Source of the DNA: CAVQCT01 sp964371785
Lineage (GTDB): Bacteria > Zixibacteria > MSB-5A5 > GN15 > FEB-12
Length of the DNA: 64,000 bases
Direction: 5' to 3'
Assembly (NCBI GenBank): GCA_964371785.1
Contig: CAYJOL010000005.1
Span: forward strand, 248,001-312,000
The notes beneath the pieces were generated by a model. That model was not told the origin of the DNA, ran no database searches, and saw only the letters and a program-made list of their open reading frames with translations. Each line of letters starts with the position of its first letter. Positions within the stretch are counted from its first letter, which is position 1. Of this stretch, positions 36,200 to 45,614 are shown one piece after another. A program made the translations under genes and the position numbers.

Positions 36200-36223
36200 A
36201 TTGAATGTAACAGTTCGAATACC

Positions 36224-38581
36224 ATGAATGAACACAGTCTCAAAGTTCTTGAATACCCGAAGATTATCGCCCTCATTCGAGGAAGGTGCCTTACCCCTTA
36301 TGGGGCCGAATTGGTCGATAGGATCACTCCGCTGACGGATGCGGAAGCGATTCGCCGTCGTCAGACCGAAGTCTCTCAGTTGCGCGACATCATCAGCTTC
36401 GGCCTTCCCTTCCCCCTGTACCGTCTCGATGACACCCGCGAGCTGATCTCTCAGTCGAAGATCGCGGAGCATTTCCTGGAGCCGAAAGAGATGCTTCAAG
36501 TAGTCCAGCTCGTATCTGTGTCGATTGAGTTGAATCACTACGACAAGGACGGGCGCGGAAATTTCTCCTTAATCGCTGACTATCTCTCCCGCATCAGGGC
36601 ATTCCCGGAACTCAAAACAGAGATAGCCCGAGCGATAGACGACGATGGCAACATCAAGGACTCAGCTTCAAAAGCGCTTCGCTCAATCCGGAGCGAACTG
36701 GCTGAGAACAGGCGAAGAATCGTGTCTCGTCTGGAGCAGATACTGTCCAAACAGAGTAAGCAATCCGGCTGGCAGGATGATGTCGTAACCATGCGGAACG
36801 AGCGTTATGTAATCGGTATCCCCACCAGCCAGTATCACACCGACCTGGGTATCCTCCATGACCGAAGCCAGACCGGTGCTACGTTCTTTGTGGAACCGAA
36901 AGAGACGGTTGAACTCAACAATAGAATTCATATGCTGTACCAGGAGGAGCGTCAGGAGATCATACGGATTCTTCGCGCGCTTTCGGCGGAAATCGGTAGT
37001 CGTGCCGAGGCGCTTCTGGAGAACTGCCGTCTGATAGGTGAACTTGACAATCTCCATGCCTGCGCCGGATTCTCCAAACAGATTGGCGGTGTCAGTCCGG
37101 TTATTCGTGATGACGCGATGTTTGACTTGAAGCAGGTGCGTCATCCCCTGCTTGTTGTTCAGTTCGGAAGCAAAGAGAAAGTAGTGCCGAACTCCCTTGG
37201 CCTCGATGACAGCCGCCAGGCCGTGCTGATTACGGGACCCAACACGGGCGGCAAGACAATCATGCTCAAAGCGATCGGGCTCTCGGTTTTGATGGCACAG
37301 TCGGGACTTCATATCTCAGCCGATGAGCACTCCGAGGTCGGCGTGTTCCGGGAGCTCTATGCCGACATCGGCGATGAGCAATCGATCGAAATGTCACTTT
37401 CCACCTTCTCGTCCCACATTACGAATATCATCGCCGGACTGAAGGGAGCGGACAAGGATGCTTTGTTGCTGTTCGATGAAATCGGCGCCGGTACGGACCC
37501 GCGTGAAGGAGTGGCACTGGCCGAGGCAATAATTGTAAATATCATCCTGCGAGGGGCGAGGCTGTTGGTCAGCACCCATTACTCCCAACTCAAAACACTG
37601 GCGATGGATTACCCGCAGCTCGAAAATGCGTCGCTGGACTTCGATCGTAAGACGCTCGCCCCGACCTACCAGCTCAAACTGGGCATACCCGGGTCATCCT
37701 ACGCTGTCGAAATTGCGGGCCGTCTGGGTCTCCCCGAGGAGATTTGTCGGTCCGCTTCTTCCCTCCTGACCGGTGGAGAAAAGTCTCTGGATCGCTTGAT
37801 ACAGTCACTCGAAGAGGAACTCAAGGACGTCAAGCGGGACAAGACCGAGCTCTCAGAGAGACTGGAAAAGGCGAAAGAGCTCGAGGCGGAATTCCGCGCC
37901 AAAAACGACTATCTGACCAGTGAAGCCAAGACCGAAAAAGAGCGCTTAGTCTCGGAAACTCAGTCGTTTCTTGAGAAGACACGCAAAGATATCGAGAAAC
38001 TGGTCGCCGAGATACGAACTTCGGGAGCCTCTCCCGATTCTGTCAAGGAGTTTCATCGAACCTTGAGGGAAGGTGAGACTTCCGTTTCCAAAATGAAGGA
38101 AAAGCTGAACCCGGCGCCAATCGATCACGCCGAATATCAGCCCGGGGACAGAGTCCAGATCGTTTCATTAAACCAGCAGGGAGAGATCGACACCCTTATC
38201 GGTAAGGATAAGGCGAGGGTAAAAGTAGGTAATCTATTCACCACGGTAGAAATCAGGTCGTTGCGGAAAATCGATCGTGAACCATCGCGTTCCGCCAAAC
38301 AGGGCGCCAAGGCGGCATACGACTCCGGAAACACCGTCAGCCGCGAGATACATCTTCGCGGGATGACGGTCGAAGAAGCCAAAGAAGAACTCGATCGCTT
38401 TCTTGACCGGGCCGTGGTAGCAGGCCTCCAGCAGGTGTACGTCATTCACGGGAAAGGCTCGGGAGTGCTTCGCAAGATGCTTACTGAGTACCTTCGCAAT
38501 CATCCGGAAGTCGAATCGTTGCGCCTGGGCAATTGGAACGAAGGCGGTGCCGGAGTGACGATCGTGAAATTGAAAGAATGA
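36224..38581 (+). CDS. mutS2: Endonuclease MutS2
   Basis: 785 residues. The N-terminal MutS core leads to Walker A GPNTGGKTIMLK (about 340), the dimer loop STFSSHITNI and Walker B ALLLFDEIGAGTDPREG. A coiled coil spans about 520-630 and a C-terminal Smr nuclease domain ends the protein, with EIHLRGMTVEEA and VIHGKGSGVLR. MutS2 limits recombination or rescues collided ribosomes, not mismatch repair. The dnaG start follows 1 base after its stop. Confidence 0.96.
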   Translation: MNEHSLKVLEYPKIIALIRGRCLTPYGAELVDRITPLTDAEAIRRRQTEVSQLRDIISFGLPFPLYRLDDTRELISQSKIAEHFLEPKEMLQVVQLVSVSIELNHYDKDGRGNFSLIADYLSRIRAFPELKTEIARAIDDDGNIKDSASKALRSIRSELAENRRRIVSRLEQILSKQSKQSGWQDDVVTMRNERYVIGIPTSQYHTDLGILHDRSQTGATFFVEPKETVELNNRIHMLYQEERQEIIRILRALSAEIGSRAEALLENCRLIGELDNLHACAGFSKQIGGVSPVIRDDAMFDLKQVRHPLLVVQFGSKEKVVPNSLGLDDSRQAVLITGPNTGGKTIMLKAIGLSVLMAQSGLHISADEHSEVGVFRELYADIGDEQSIEMSLSTFSSHITNIIAGLKGADKDALLLFDEIGAGTDPREGVALAEAIIVNIILRGARLLVSTHYSQLKTLAMDYPQLENASLDFDRKTLAPTYQLKLGIPGSSYAVEIAGRLGLPEEICRSASSLLTGGEKSLDRLIQSLEEELKDVKRDKTELSERLEKAKELEAEFRAKNDYLTSEAKTEKERLVSETQSFLEKTRKDIEKLVAEIRTSGASPDSVKEFHRTLREGETSVSKMKEKLNPAPIDHAEYQPGDRVQIVSLNQQGEIDTLIGKDKARVKVGNLFTTVEIRSLRKIDREPSRSAKQGAKAAYDSGNTVSREIHLRGMTVEEAKEELDRFLDRAVVAGLQQVYVIHGKGSGVLRKMLTEYLRNHPEVESLRLGNWNEGGAGVTIVKLKE

Positions 38582-38582
38582 T

Positions 38583-40328
38583 ATGATCCCGCAGGAAACT
38601 ATCGAACAGATTCGTCAGGCAACTGATATCGTTCAGATAATCGGTGAATATCTCCGCCTGAAAAAGCGCGGGAAGAACTACCTGGCCCTCTGCCCATTCC
38701 ATACTGAGAAAACGCCATCATTCAATGTCTCCCCCGACCGCCAGATCTATCATTGCTTCGGCTGCGGTAAAGGTGGCAACGCCATAACGTTTCTGATGGA
38801 ACACGAGAAGATGTCGTTCGTGGAGGCCGTCAAACATCTCGCCGCCAAAGCCAACATCACCATCCAGGAAGACCGACGTGATGATTCCCAGCGTGATCAA
38901 ATGGACAAATTGCATTATGCGAATCAGGTCGCCCTGGAGTACTTCGGCAAGACCTTGAAGCGCACACAGTACTTTGAAGTACTCGACAAATATCTCCGCC
39001 GAAAAAGGCTGATAACGGACGAAGCAATTGATTACTTCAAACTCGGGCTCGCCGGGGAAGATTGGGAAGGACTGATTCGCTACGCGGCGACGAAGGACCT
39101 TACTATTGAAGATCTGGATAAGGCCGGCCTGGTTTCCTATTCCGAGAAGAGCAAGAAATTTCACGATCGGTTCCGTCAGCGTCTGATGATTCCCATTTTC
39201 AATTTGAGTGGTAAACCGATTGCCTTTGGCGGACGAACGCTCAAGAAGGGCGAGGCGGCCAAGTATGTCAACTCCCCTGAAACACCTCTGTACACTAAAG
39301 GTCACCTCCTCTACGGTCTCAATTTCGCCAAGGAAAGTATCAGGGAGTCCAGCGAAGTCTACATCGTCGAAGGCTATTTTGATCTGATCTCACTCTGGCA
39401 GGTGGGCGTCAAAAACGTAGTGGCGTCATCGGGAACCGCGTTTACCGCGCAACAGGCGCGGCTACTGGCAAGATTTGCGGAACAGGTGTTTTTGTTTTTC
39501 GATTCCGACTCGGCCGGACGCAATGCGGCGCTCAAATCCGTAGACTCCCTGTACGACGCCGGGCTGGAAGTAAAAATCATGGTTCCGCCGGAAGGCGAAG
39601 ATCCGGATTTGACTGCTCGCAAGTTTGGCCACGACAAGATCGCCGAACTCCGCCACGACGCCGTGGGCTTTATTCCCTTCAGGGTACGCGATTTCGACCG
39701 TGAATCGGCTGGGATTATCAGCAAGGAAAAGCTTATCAAGGAATTCAGCAGTATTGGCACAAAAATAAGCGATCCTACCAGACGGACGCTGTTTTTCTCG
39801 GAAGCGGCCAACGCACTCGGAGTCGATAATGCTGTCTTCCGGTTAGGCCAGCCGGCATCACTTCAGGCACCAAGAGGACGGACGGCCAAAGCAAAAAGAC
39901 ACAATGCCGTAGAAGCAGGATTTCTTTCTCTTTTGTTCTGCAATCCAGGCTCAATCGACTCCATTTTCGAGAAGATTTCACCCGATGATTTCGATTCCAA
40001 GGCCTTTTCCCGCCTCTACTCCGCTGTCATAAGTCAATACCGCGCTTCGGGAATTATCGACGCCAGAAAACTAATTGACAGCGTCCAGGATTCGGAATTC
40101 ATTTCACTAATAACCGAGGTTGCCTCGACCGATTGGGAGCCTGCTAAAATAGAGGAAGAAACGCGCAAGTTCGTCAGACTATTTGTCGATGAGAAGCTAA
40201 AGAGAATACGGTCCCGGCTCTACAAGGAACTGGCTGCGGCTGAAGCAGTTGGTAATTCCGAGCAGGCCGATAAAATCCTTACCGAGATTAGAAGTTACGG
40301 ATTAGATGCTAAGAAGTCTCAAAATTGA
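38583..40328 (+). CDS. dnaG: DNA primase DnaG
   Basis: 581 residues. The CHC2 zinc finger has Cys37, His40, Cys58 and Cys61. The catalytic core shows FGGRTL, the TOPRIM Glu in IVEGYFDL and the Asp pair in FFDSDSAGR. The C-terminal helicase-binding part is about 150 residues and ends in a polar helix. It makes the RNA primers for replication. It is coupled to mutS2 (1-base gap) and overlaps recN by 23 bases. No rpoD follows, unlike the classical macromolecular-synthesis operon. Confidence 0.97.
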   Translation: MIPQETIEQIRQATDIVQIIGEYLRLKKRGKNYLALCPFHTEKTPSFNVSPDRQIYHCFGCGKGGNAITFLMEHEKMSFVEAVKHLAAKANITIQEDRRDDSQRDQMDKLHYANQVALEYFGKTLKRTQYFEVLDKYLRRKRLITDEAIDYFKLGLAGEDWEGLIRYAATKDLTIEDLDKAGLVSYSEKSKKFHDRFRQRLMIPIFNLSGKPIAFGGRTLKKGEAAKYVNSPETPLYTKGHLLYGLNFAKESIRESSEVYIVEGYFDLISLWQVGVKNVVASSGTAFTAQQARLLARFAEQVFLFFDSDSAGRNAALKSVDSLYDAGLEVKIMVPPEGEDPDLTARKFGHDKIAELRHDAVGFIPFRVRDFDRESAGIISKEKLIKEFSSIGTKISDPTRRTLFFSEAANALGVDNAVFRLGQPASLQAPRGRTAKAKRHNAVEAGFLSLLFCNPGSIDSIFEKISPDDFDSKAFSRLYSAVISQYRASGIIDARKLIDSVQDSEFISLITEVASTDWEPAKIEEETRKFVRLFVDEKLKRIRSRLYKELAAAEAVGNSEQADKILTEIRSYGLDAKKSQN

Positions 40329-41961
40329 AGATTTGGCCCTGGTTGAAAGCCTGGAGCTGGAATTTGACAAAGGCCTGACTGTGCTCACCGGCGAAACCGG
40401 AGCGGGCAAGTCCGTTATAGTCACAGCTCTGGCATTGGCATTGGGTGACAGAGCCGACCGTGAGTACATCAGGTTCCGCTCGGACAAAGCTTCTGTCGAA
40501 GCCGTGTTCGATATCTCGCGCCTCTCCCCCGAATACAAAAAAGAGTTCGGGGAATACATTGTCGGTGGATCGATAAAGGTGTTCCGGGAGTTTTCCCGCG
40601 ATGGCAACTCGCGGGTCAGGATAAGTGACAAGTCGGCCACTCTTTCGCAGCTGAAGGCGATTACCGAGCCGATCGCTGAGATTCTGGGTCAGCATGCTAA
40701 TCAAATGCTCATGAGCGAAGACAACCACCTTGATTTTCTCGATCACTTTGCTTCGCTTGACAGCATCAAAGGGTTGGTCGCTGAAAAGTATCGGGCCTGG
40801 AGACAGCTGGTTGATGAATACACGCTGGTAAAAGAACGCCGTGATCGTATGATCAAGGAACGCGAGCTCTTTCTGTTTCAAAAGCACGAGATTGAAAATG
40901 CTAAAATCTCGGTCGGAGAGGAAGAGGAAATCGTTGGCGAAAAACGGATTCTCGACTCGGCTCGCGCTCTGATGGAATCAGCATCGACCATTCAGGCGAT
41001 CCTCGACAGCGACGACAACTCCATTCTTACTCTGCTGGGCGTGGCGCAAAAGGAACTGGAGAAGATGGCCAGGGTTGACAACAAATTGGAAAAGAAATCC
41101 GAGGATATAGCGGACCTCACCTACCAGCTTCAAGACTTCAGAAACTACATTGAGCAATATGGCGGCTCGATACAAGACGATCCAGCTCGAATCGAAGAAA
41201 TCAATCTGCGATTGGACGAACTCTACAATCTGAAAAAGAAGTACGGCGGCTCCGAGCAGTCGATTCTCGATGCCCTGGCCGCGATAAACCGGCAACTCGA
41301 GGATACTCCTCCGGATATCGACAGTCATATCGAAAACCTCAGGAAGCGCTGCTCCACACTTTTTGATGAATACGCCCAGCACGCCCTGGCACTGTCTGAC
41401 ACGCGAAGAAAAGCGGCCGATTACCTCGAAAAACTGGTCACTAAGGAGCTCGCGGAGCTGGCCATTGAATCCGGAGGGTTTAAATTCGAGTTTCTCTATC
41501 AGGACGATCCGGACGGCGTGGTCCTGAACTCACGGGCAGTCAAGCCCGGCCCCAATGGATTGGAAACAGGGCGAATTCTGTTCTCGGCCAATCGCGGGGA
41601 GCCGCTCAAGTCGCTTGTTCGGACAGCCTCGGGGGGCGAAATCTCACGCGTCCTGCTCGCCCTCAAGTCGGCGGAAAAGAAAAACAACAAGCTCAAGCAC
41701 TCTTTGCTGGTATTCGATGAAGTCGACGCCGGGATCGGCGGGCAAACTGCTATCGAAGTCGGCCGGAAACTGAAGAAGCTTTCAGCCGACAGCCAGATGG
41801 TTGTAATCACCCACCTTCATCAGATCGCTCGAGAAGCTGATCACCACTTCGTCGCCCAGAAGGCCACCGGCAAGAATAAGCGCACGACTATTGCCGTACG
41901 GAAGCTCTCGGAGGAGAGCAAGGACCGCGAGCTTGCCCGTATGGTAGCCCTGCCCAAATAG
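40306..41961 (+). CDS. recN: DNA repair protein RecN
   Basis: 551 residues, the normal length. Walker A is GETGAGKS (29-36), the middle is a long coiled coil (about 150-370), and the C-terminal half has LVRTASGGEISRVLLALK and Walker B LLVFDEVDAGIGG followed by VITHLHQIA. It is an SMC-like ATPase that helps double-strand break repair. Its start overlaps dnaG. Confidence 0.96.
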   Translation: MLRSLKIEDLALVESLELEFDKGLTVLTGETGAGKSVIVTALALALGDRADREYIRFRSDKASVEAVFDISRLSPEYKKEFGEYIVGGSIKVFREFSRDGNSRVRISDKSATLSQLKAITEPIAEILGQHANQMLMSEDNHLDFLDHFASLDSIKGLVAEKYRAWRQLVDEYTLVKERRDRMIKERELFLFQKHEIENAKISVGEEEEIVGEKRILDSARALMESASTIQAILDSDDNSILTLLGVAQKELEKMARVDNKLEKKSEDIADLTYQLQDFRNYIEQYGGSIQDDPARIEEINLRLDELYNLKKKYGGSEQSILDALAAINRQLEDTPPDIDSHIENLRKRCSTLFDEYAQHALALSDTRRKAADYLEKLVTKELAELAIESGGFKFEFLYQDDPDGVVLNSRAVKPGPNGLETGRILFSANRGEPLKSLVRTASGGEISRVLLALKSAEKKNNKLKHSLLVFDEVDAGIGGQTAIEVGRKLKKLSADSQMVVITHLHQIAREADHHFVAQKATGKNKRTTIAVRKLSEESKDRELARMVALPK

Positions 41962-42144
41962 GCCGTATTCATCGGATAATCAAGCCTTTGGAATTCTCCG
42001 ATTCAACGCAACCCTGCAGACACTGAACCGTAGATTATCCCTAACCCGGTACACAGAGCTGTTTTTGCTTGTCAAAGAACAGGTTAAGTTTTTTTCATGT
42101 TCCGGGTCGTGATTTTTGAATAATTGTCGGCTTGCAGGGTAAGT

Positions 42145-42717
42145 ATGTCAGAGAAGGAAACAGATAACATGGTTACCGATACCGCTTTGATTATGAGTAT
42201 TAAGGCTGGTGACAAGAAGGCCCTCGGAGAGTTGGTTGAGCGTCACAAGAAGCTGGCCTATGGCCTGGCCCTTGGCCTAGTCGGCAACAAGGACGACGCC
42301 CACGATATCTCGCAGGAGGCATTTCTGCGTATTTACCGTTCCGCCGGTACCTATGACAATACCCAGCCGTTTCTTCCCTGGTTCTACACGATAATCTCAA
42401 ACCTTTGCAAGACCTGGCTGAAAAAACGCGCCAGGCGCGACAACAACATGGTCGACTATGAGTCCACCGACTATCTGCTGGTGACTACTGACAATCCGGA
42501 GACTTCTCTGGAGAAGCAGGAAGCCATCACGAATCTTCGCGCCGCCCTTATGCAGCTTCAGTACGACGATCGGGAGATTATCACTCTACAACATTTCCGA
42601 GGTATGTCGTACGAGGAAATCGCGTCGCTGTTGAGAATTCCGAGGGGAACGGTGATGTCGCGGCTGTATTACGCCCGAAAGAAACTCGCAAACCTTATGA
42701 GGCAATACTATGAGTAA
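42145..42717 (+). CDS. ECF-type RNA polymerase sigma factor
   Basis: 190 residues from ATG 42145, with AGGGT seven bases upstream; ATG 42169 is an alternative. Region 2 has DAHDISQEAFLRIYRS and PFLPWFYTIISNLCKTWLKKR, region 4 DREIITLQHFRGMSYEEIASLLRIPRGTVMSRLYYARKKL, in pieces. Its last 8 bases overlap the anti-sigma gene, so regulator and inhibitor are made together. The signal and target promoter are unknown. Confidence 0.93.
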   Translation: MSEKETDNMVTDTALIMSIKAGDKKALGELVERHKKLAYGLALGLVGNKDDAHDISQEAFLRIYRSAGTYDNTQPFLPWFYTIISNLCKTWLKKRARRDNNMVDYESTDYLLVTTDNPETSLEKQEAITNLRAALMQLQYDDREIITLQHFRGMSYEEIASLLRIPRGTVMSRLYYARKKLANLMRQYYE

Positions 42718-43153
42718 AGATATGCGCGAACTGCTCGCAGGGTATGTCGACGGCGAGTTGTCGACAGAGGAGCGAAAAGCGTTCGAGGCAGAGCTTGAAA
42801 ACAATCCCGAACTGAAAGCCGAGCTTGAGGAGTTCAGGAAGTTGAAGGAGGTTACATCGATGGTTAAATACGCCGATCTCCCGCTGGAAGTCTGGGAGAA
42901 TTACTGGCAATCGCTGTACCGGAAGCTGGAACGAGGATTCGGCTGGATCCTGTTTTCAGTCGGCGCCATTGTTTTACTTTCTTTTGTTGTTTTCGAGTTC
43001 TTCCATGGGATGTATATTAACCCCGGAATTCCTATGCTGATAAAAGTAGGCGTCACCGCCGTGACTATTGGAGCGGTGATCCTCGCTGTGTCCTTCATCA
43101 GAGAGACTATCTTCGCTTACCAGAGAGACCGTTACAAAGAGGTAATCAGATGA
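42710..43153 (+). CDS. Membrane anti-sigma factor, zinc-less
   Basis: 147 residues. The N-terminal helix pattern LLAGYVDGELSTEERKAFEAE is that of anti-sigma proteins, but the Cys/His zinc site is absent. Two membrane helices (about 77-98 and 106-126) anchor it. It overlaps the sigma gene by 8 bases and YbjQ by 4. It should hold the ECF factor at the membrane until a signal arrives (inference from context). Confidence 0.75.
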   Translation: MSKDMRELLAGYVDGELSTEERKAFEAELENNPELKAELEEFRKLKEVTSMVKYADLPLEVWENYWQSLYRKLERGFGWILFSVGAIVLLSFVVFEFFHGMYINPGIPMLIKVGVTAVTIGAVILAVSFIRETIFAYQRDRYKEVIR

Positions 43154-43470
43154 TTGTTACGACGTCAGAGAATGTTGCCGGCAAGAAAGTGTCAAAGACG
43201 CTTGGGCTGGTCCGGGGAAACACGATCCGGGCACGACATGTTGGCCACGATATAGCGGCAAAATTCCGTAACATGATCGGCGGCGAGATTGTTGAATACA
43301 CCAAGCTGATGTCGGAGTCACGCGAACAGGCGATAGATCGGATGATTGCCGAAGCGGAATCGCTCGGCGCAAATGGGATTATCATGACCCGCTTCTCGAC
43401 ATCGGAAATGATGATGGGCGCCGCCGAACTGCTCGTCTACGGTACCGCTGTCATTCTCGAGGATGCCTGA
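43150..43470 (+). CDS. YbjQ/UPF0145-family protein
   Basis: 106 residues, matching the family throughout: VTTSENVAGKKVSKTLGLVRG, in pieces, IGGEIVEYTKLMSESREQAIDRM and the closing GANGIIMTRF. YbjQ folds as a pentameric bundle and is called heavy-metal binding, but this is not proven. It is translationally coupled to the anti-sigma gene, so it may be part of the response. Confidence 0.92.
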   Translation: MIVTTSENVAGKKVSKTLGLVRGNTIRARHVGHDIAAKFRNMIGGEIVEYTKLMSESREQAIDRMIAEAESLGANGIIMTRFSTSEMMMGAAELLVYGTAVILEDA

Positions 43471-43497
43471 CAGATTTATCAACAAGCTTTGGTTCAG

Positions 43498-43526
43498 AAA
43501 CTGCCGGCAAACCGGCAGTTTTTGTT
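43498..43526 (+). terminator. Rho-independent terminator after the sigma/YbjQ operon
   Basis: ACTGCCGG (43500-43507) pairs with CCGGCAGT (43512-43519), with further A:T pairs at the base, and TTTTTG follows. It shows that the sulfatase gene downstream cannot begin at 43463. Confidence 0.9.
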
Positions 43527-43567
43527 TGCGCCAGGTCATTCTTGGACCAACTACTTTACCTGCGATC

Positions 43568-43596
43568 TTGACACCGGTATGGCTGGATCGTTTATT
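43568..43596 (+). promoter_or_regulatory. Candidate promoter of the sulfatase gene
   Basis: TTGACA (43568-43573), exactly 17 bases, then TTTATT (43591-43596). A start site 7-8 bases downstream would fall on the ATG at 43604, giving a leaderless message; there is no ribosome site before that ATG. Confidence 0.5.
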
Positions 43597-43603
43597 CCCC
43601 ACT

Positions 43604-45610
43604 ATGATTCACGGTGACAGCACAGGAAAATCAGACCGGAAGTTCGCTCTCCCCCGAGCCTTTATCCTCATTTTTGCCATTTACCTGCTGGGTATCGTGT
43701 CTTTTGGCCTCTTCCGTGTTTTCTTTCTGGCTAATTATTCGCAGTTCGTATCAGGTGTGAGCTGGTCGCAGATAGTTACTTCGTTTATCATCGGCTGGAG
43801 ATTTGACCAGATAATCGTGCTGGTAATTCTGGCCCCACTTGTTCTCACACTTCCATGGGTGAACTTGCGCAATAGACTCCTGCGGATTGCCCTGATGTTT
43901 TACCTTACCGTACTATTCTCAGCCTCCTTCTTTCTGCTCTTCGCCGATGTCCGCTTTTATTCGGTTTTCGATGCTCACTTGAACTTTCTGGTGTATGAGA
44001 ACATGTTCAACGGTCCTTTCGTCAAGGATCTGGTGCTGGCCGATCCGATGTTCTGGCTGTATACGCTGATCTGGGTGGCCGTTACCGGGCTCTTTGCTGT
44101 GACGCTCAGAAATCTCATCAAGAAATTTGCCGTCGTTCGTCTTACGCTACCGTGGTGGAATCGTCTCGGATATTTCCTGCTGTTTCTGATCCTGTTTGCC
44201 GCCGGAATTCGTGGAAGATTCGGGTTGGCTCCTATGGACTGGGGAGTCGCCTACTTCAGCCACAACCGCTTTCTCAACCAACTCGCCCTAAATGGAGTCT
44301 ACACGCTCGGACGCAATATCTGGGAGCGGGACAATGACCCGCGACTGAGCAATATGCCGGAGTCTCAGCGGTTTCCTTTCGTGCCTGCCGGAGAGGCGCT
44401 CAAGACAGTGCAATCGATGCTCCACGAAGACAACGACGTGTGGCTTCAGCCCGACAGCAACTTGAGTCGTCGCACCTCCCAACCACCGTCGAATTTCGGA
44501 TTCAAACCGAATATCGTTCTTGTGATAATGGAAACCTGGGAAGGAATCACTACGGGCGCCCTCGGCGACAGCAGAAATCTTACCCCGAACTTCGACACCC
44601 TCGCGGCCCACGGGATACTATTCACCAATTTCTATGCCTCCGGTACGCGGACGGCTTATGGTCTGGCGGCGACTATCGGCTCATTTCCAGCGATTCCGGG
44701 GCGGCCGATTCTCAAGCGATATAATGCCCATCACCCGTTCGTGACCCTCTCAGAAATCCTGCATCACAGAGGCTATACCAATGCTTTTGCTTATGGTGGG
44801 GATTTCGCGTTTGATAATATCGAGGGGTTCTTTCGCGAGCACAAATATGACCGGTTCTACGGCGAGGACTACTTCCCGTTTACGGAACGGTTCTCCAAAT
44901 GGGGAATTCCTGATCGGATCCTCCTCGACCATGTGGCCGGGCTGATTGACTCCATTCCACGGCCGTTCCAGTTCACGGTGCTCACCCTGTCCAACCATGA
45001 ACCGTATGACCTTCCGGATTCATCGGTGCGCCGTTATATGGACAGGGCGGACAGTTCCAAGATTTTCAACAGTCAGCTTTATGCCGATTACGCGCTTGGT
45101 ACATTTTTCAATGAGATGCGCAAGAGGCCGGTAACCGACAGCACTATCTTCTTGTTCGTGTCGGACCACGGACACTATTCCAACAGTCCGTATCCGATCG
45201 AGCAGAAGTACTTTCACATTCCGTTTCTCATTTATGCTCCAAAACTCATCGGGGGCGGCGCGCGAAGAGAGACGCAGTACGGGGGGCAGGTGGATATTCT
45301 CCCAACCCTGCTGGCGTTGCTCGGTGGCGACTATGTCCATGCCAGCTGGGGACGGAACTTGCTCAATCTTCCGGTTGGTGACAGCGGGTTCGCGGTCTTA
45401 AATGTCCTCAACCGGATCGGCTACAAAGAAAGCCGCTACCTCTATTCCGAGGACGTGGGTGGCGTGATCGGATTTGAGGTCCGCGATACTATCATGGTCG
45501 CTCCCAGCAACCTTGACAGTTCCGATTTCACCGGACTGGCGTACGTCCGAGAGCGGCTGCATCGCTATGTGCAATTGGCCGAGCAGCTGTCCACACCTGC
45601 TAAACCTTAG
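43604..45610 (+). CDS. LTA-synthase-like sulfatase family membrane protein
   Basis: 668 residues from the ATG at 43604. Five membrane helices fill the first 200 residues. The extracytoplasmic catalytic domain of the alkaline-phosphatase superfamily begins at KPNIVLVIMETWEG, with the Thr nucleophile in SGTRTAYGL, and later FVSDHGHYSN for the metal site. Related proteins add phosphoglycerol or phosphoethanolamine groups to lipids or glycans; in a diderm it would more likely modify periplasmic glucans or lipid A than make lipoteichoic acid (inference). A longer frame to 43463 runs through a terminator and is rejected. Confidence 0.87.
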   Translation: MIHGDSTGKSDRKFALPRAFILIFAIYLLGIVSFGLFRVFFLANYSQFVSGVSWSQIVTSFIIGWRFDQIIVLVILAPLVLTLPWVNLRNRLLRIALMFYLTVLFSASFFLLFADVRFYSVFDAHLNFLVYENMFNGPFVKDLVLADPMFWLYTLIWVAVTGLFAVTLRNLIKKFAVVRLTLPWWNRLGYFLLFLILFAAGIRGRFGLAPMDWGVAYFSHNRFLNQLALNGVYTLGRNIWERDNDPRLSNMPESQRFPFVPAGEALKTVQSMLHEDNDVWLQPDSNLSRRTSQPPSNFGFKPNIVLVIMETWEGITTGALGDSRNLTPNFDTLAAHGILFTNFYASGTRTAYGLAATIGSFPAIPGRPILKRYNAHHPFVTLSEILHHRGYTNAFAYGGDFAFDNIEGFFREHKYDRFYGEDYFPFTERFSKWGIPDRILLDHVAGLIDSIPRPFQFTVLTLSNHEPYDLPDSSVRRYMDRADSSKIFNSQLYADYALGTFFNEMRKRPVTDSTIFLFVSDHGHYSNSPYPIEQKYFHIPFLIYAPKLIGGGARRETQYGGQVDILPTLLALLGGDYVHASWGRNLLNLPVGDSGFAVLNVLNRIGYKESRYLYSEDVGGVIGFEVRDTIMVAPSNLDSSDFTGLAYVRERLHRYVQLAEQLSTPAKP

Positions 45611-45614
45611 CCGG

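Noticed and set aside
43463..43603. Upstream start of the sulfatase at 43463
   Set aside because: The extension crosses a strong terminator (43498-43526) and lacks similarity to the membrane start.
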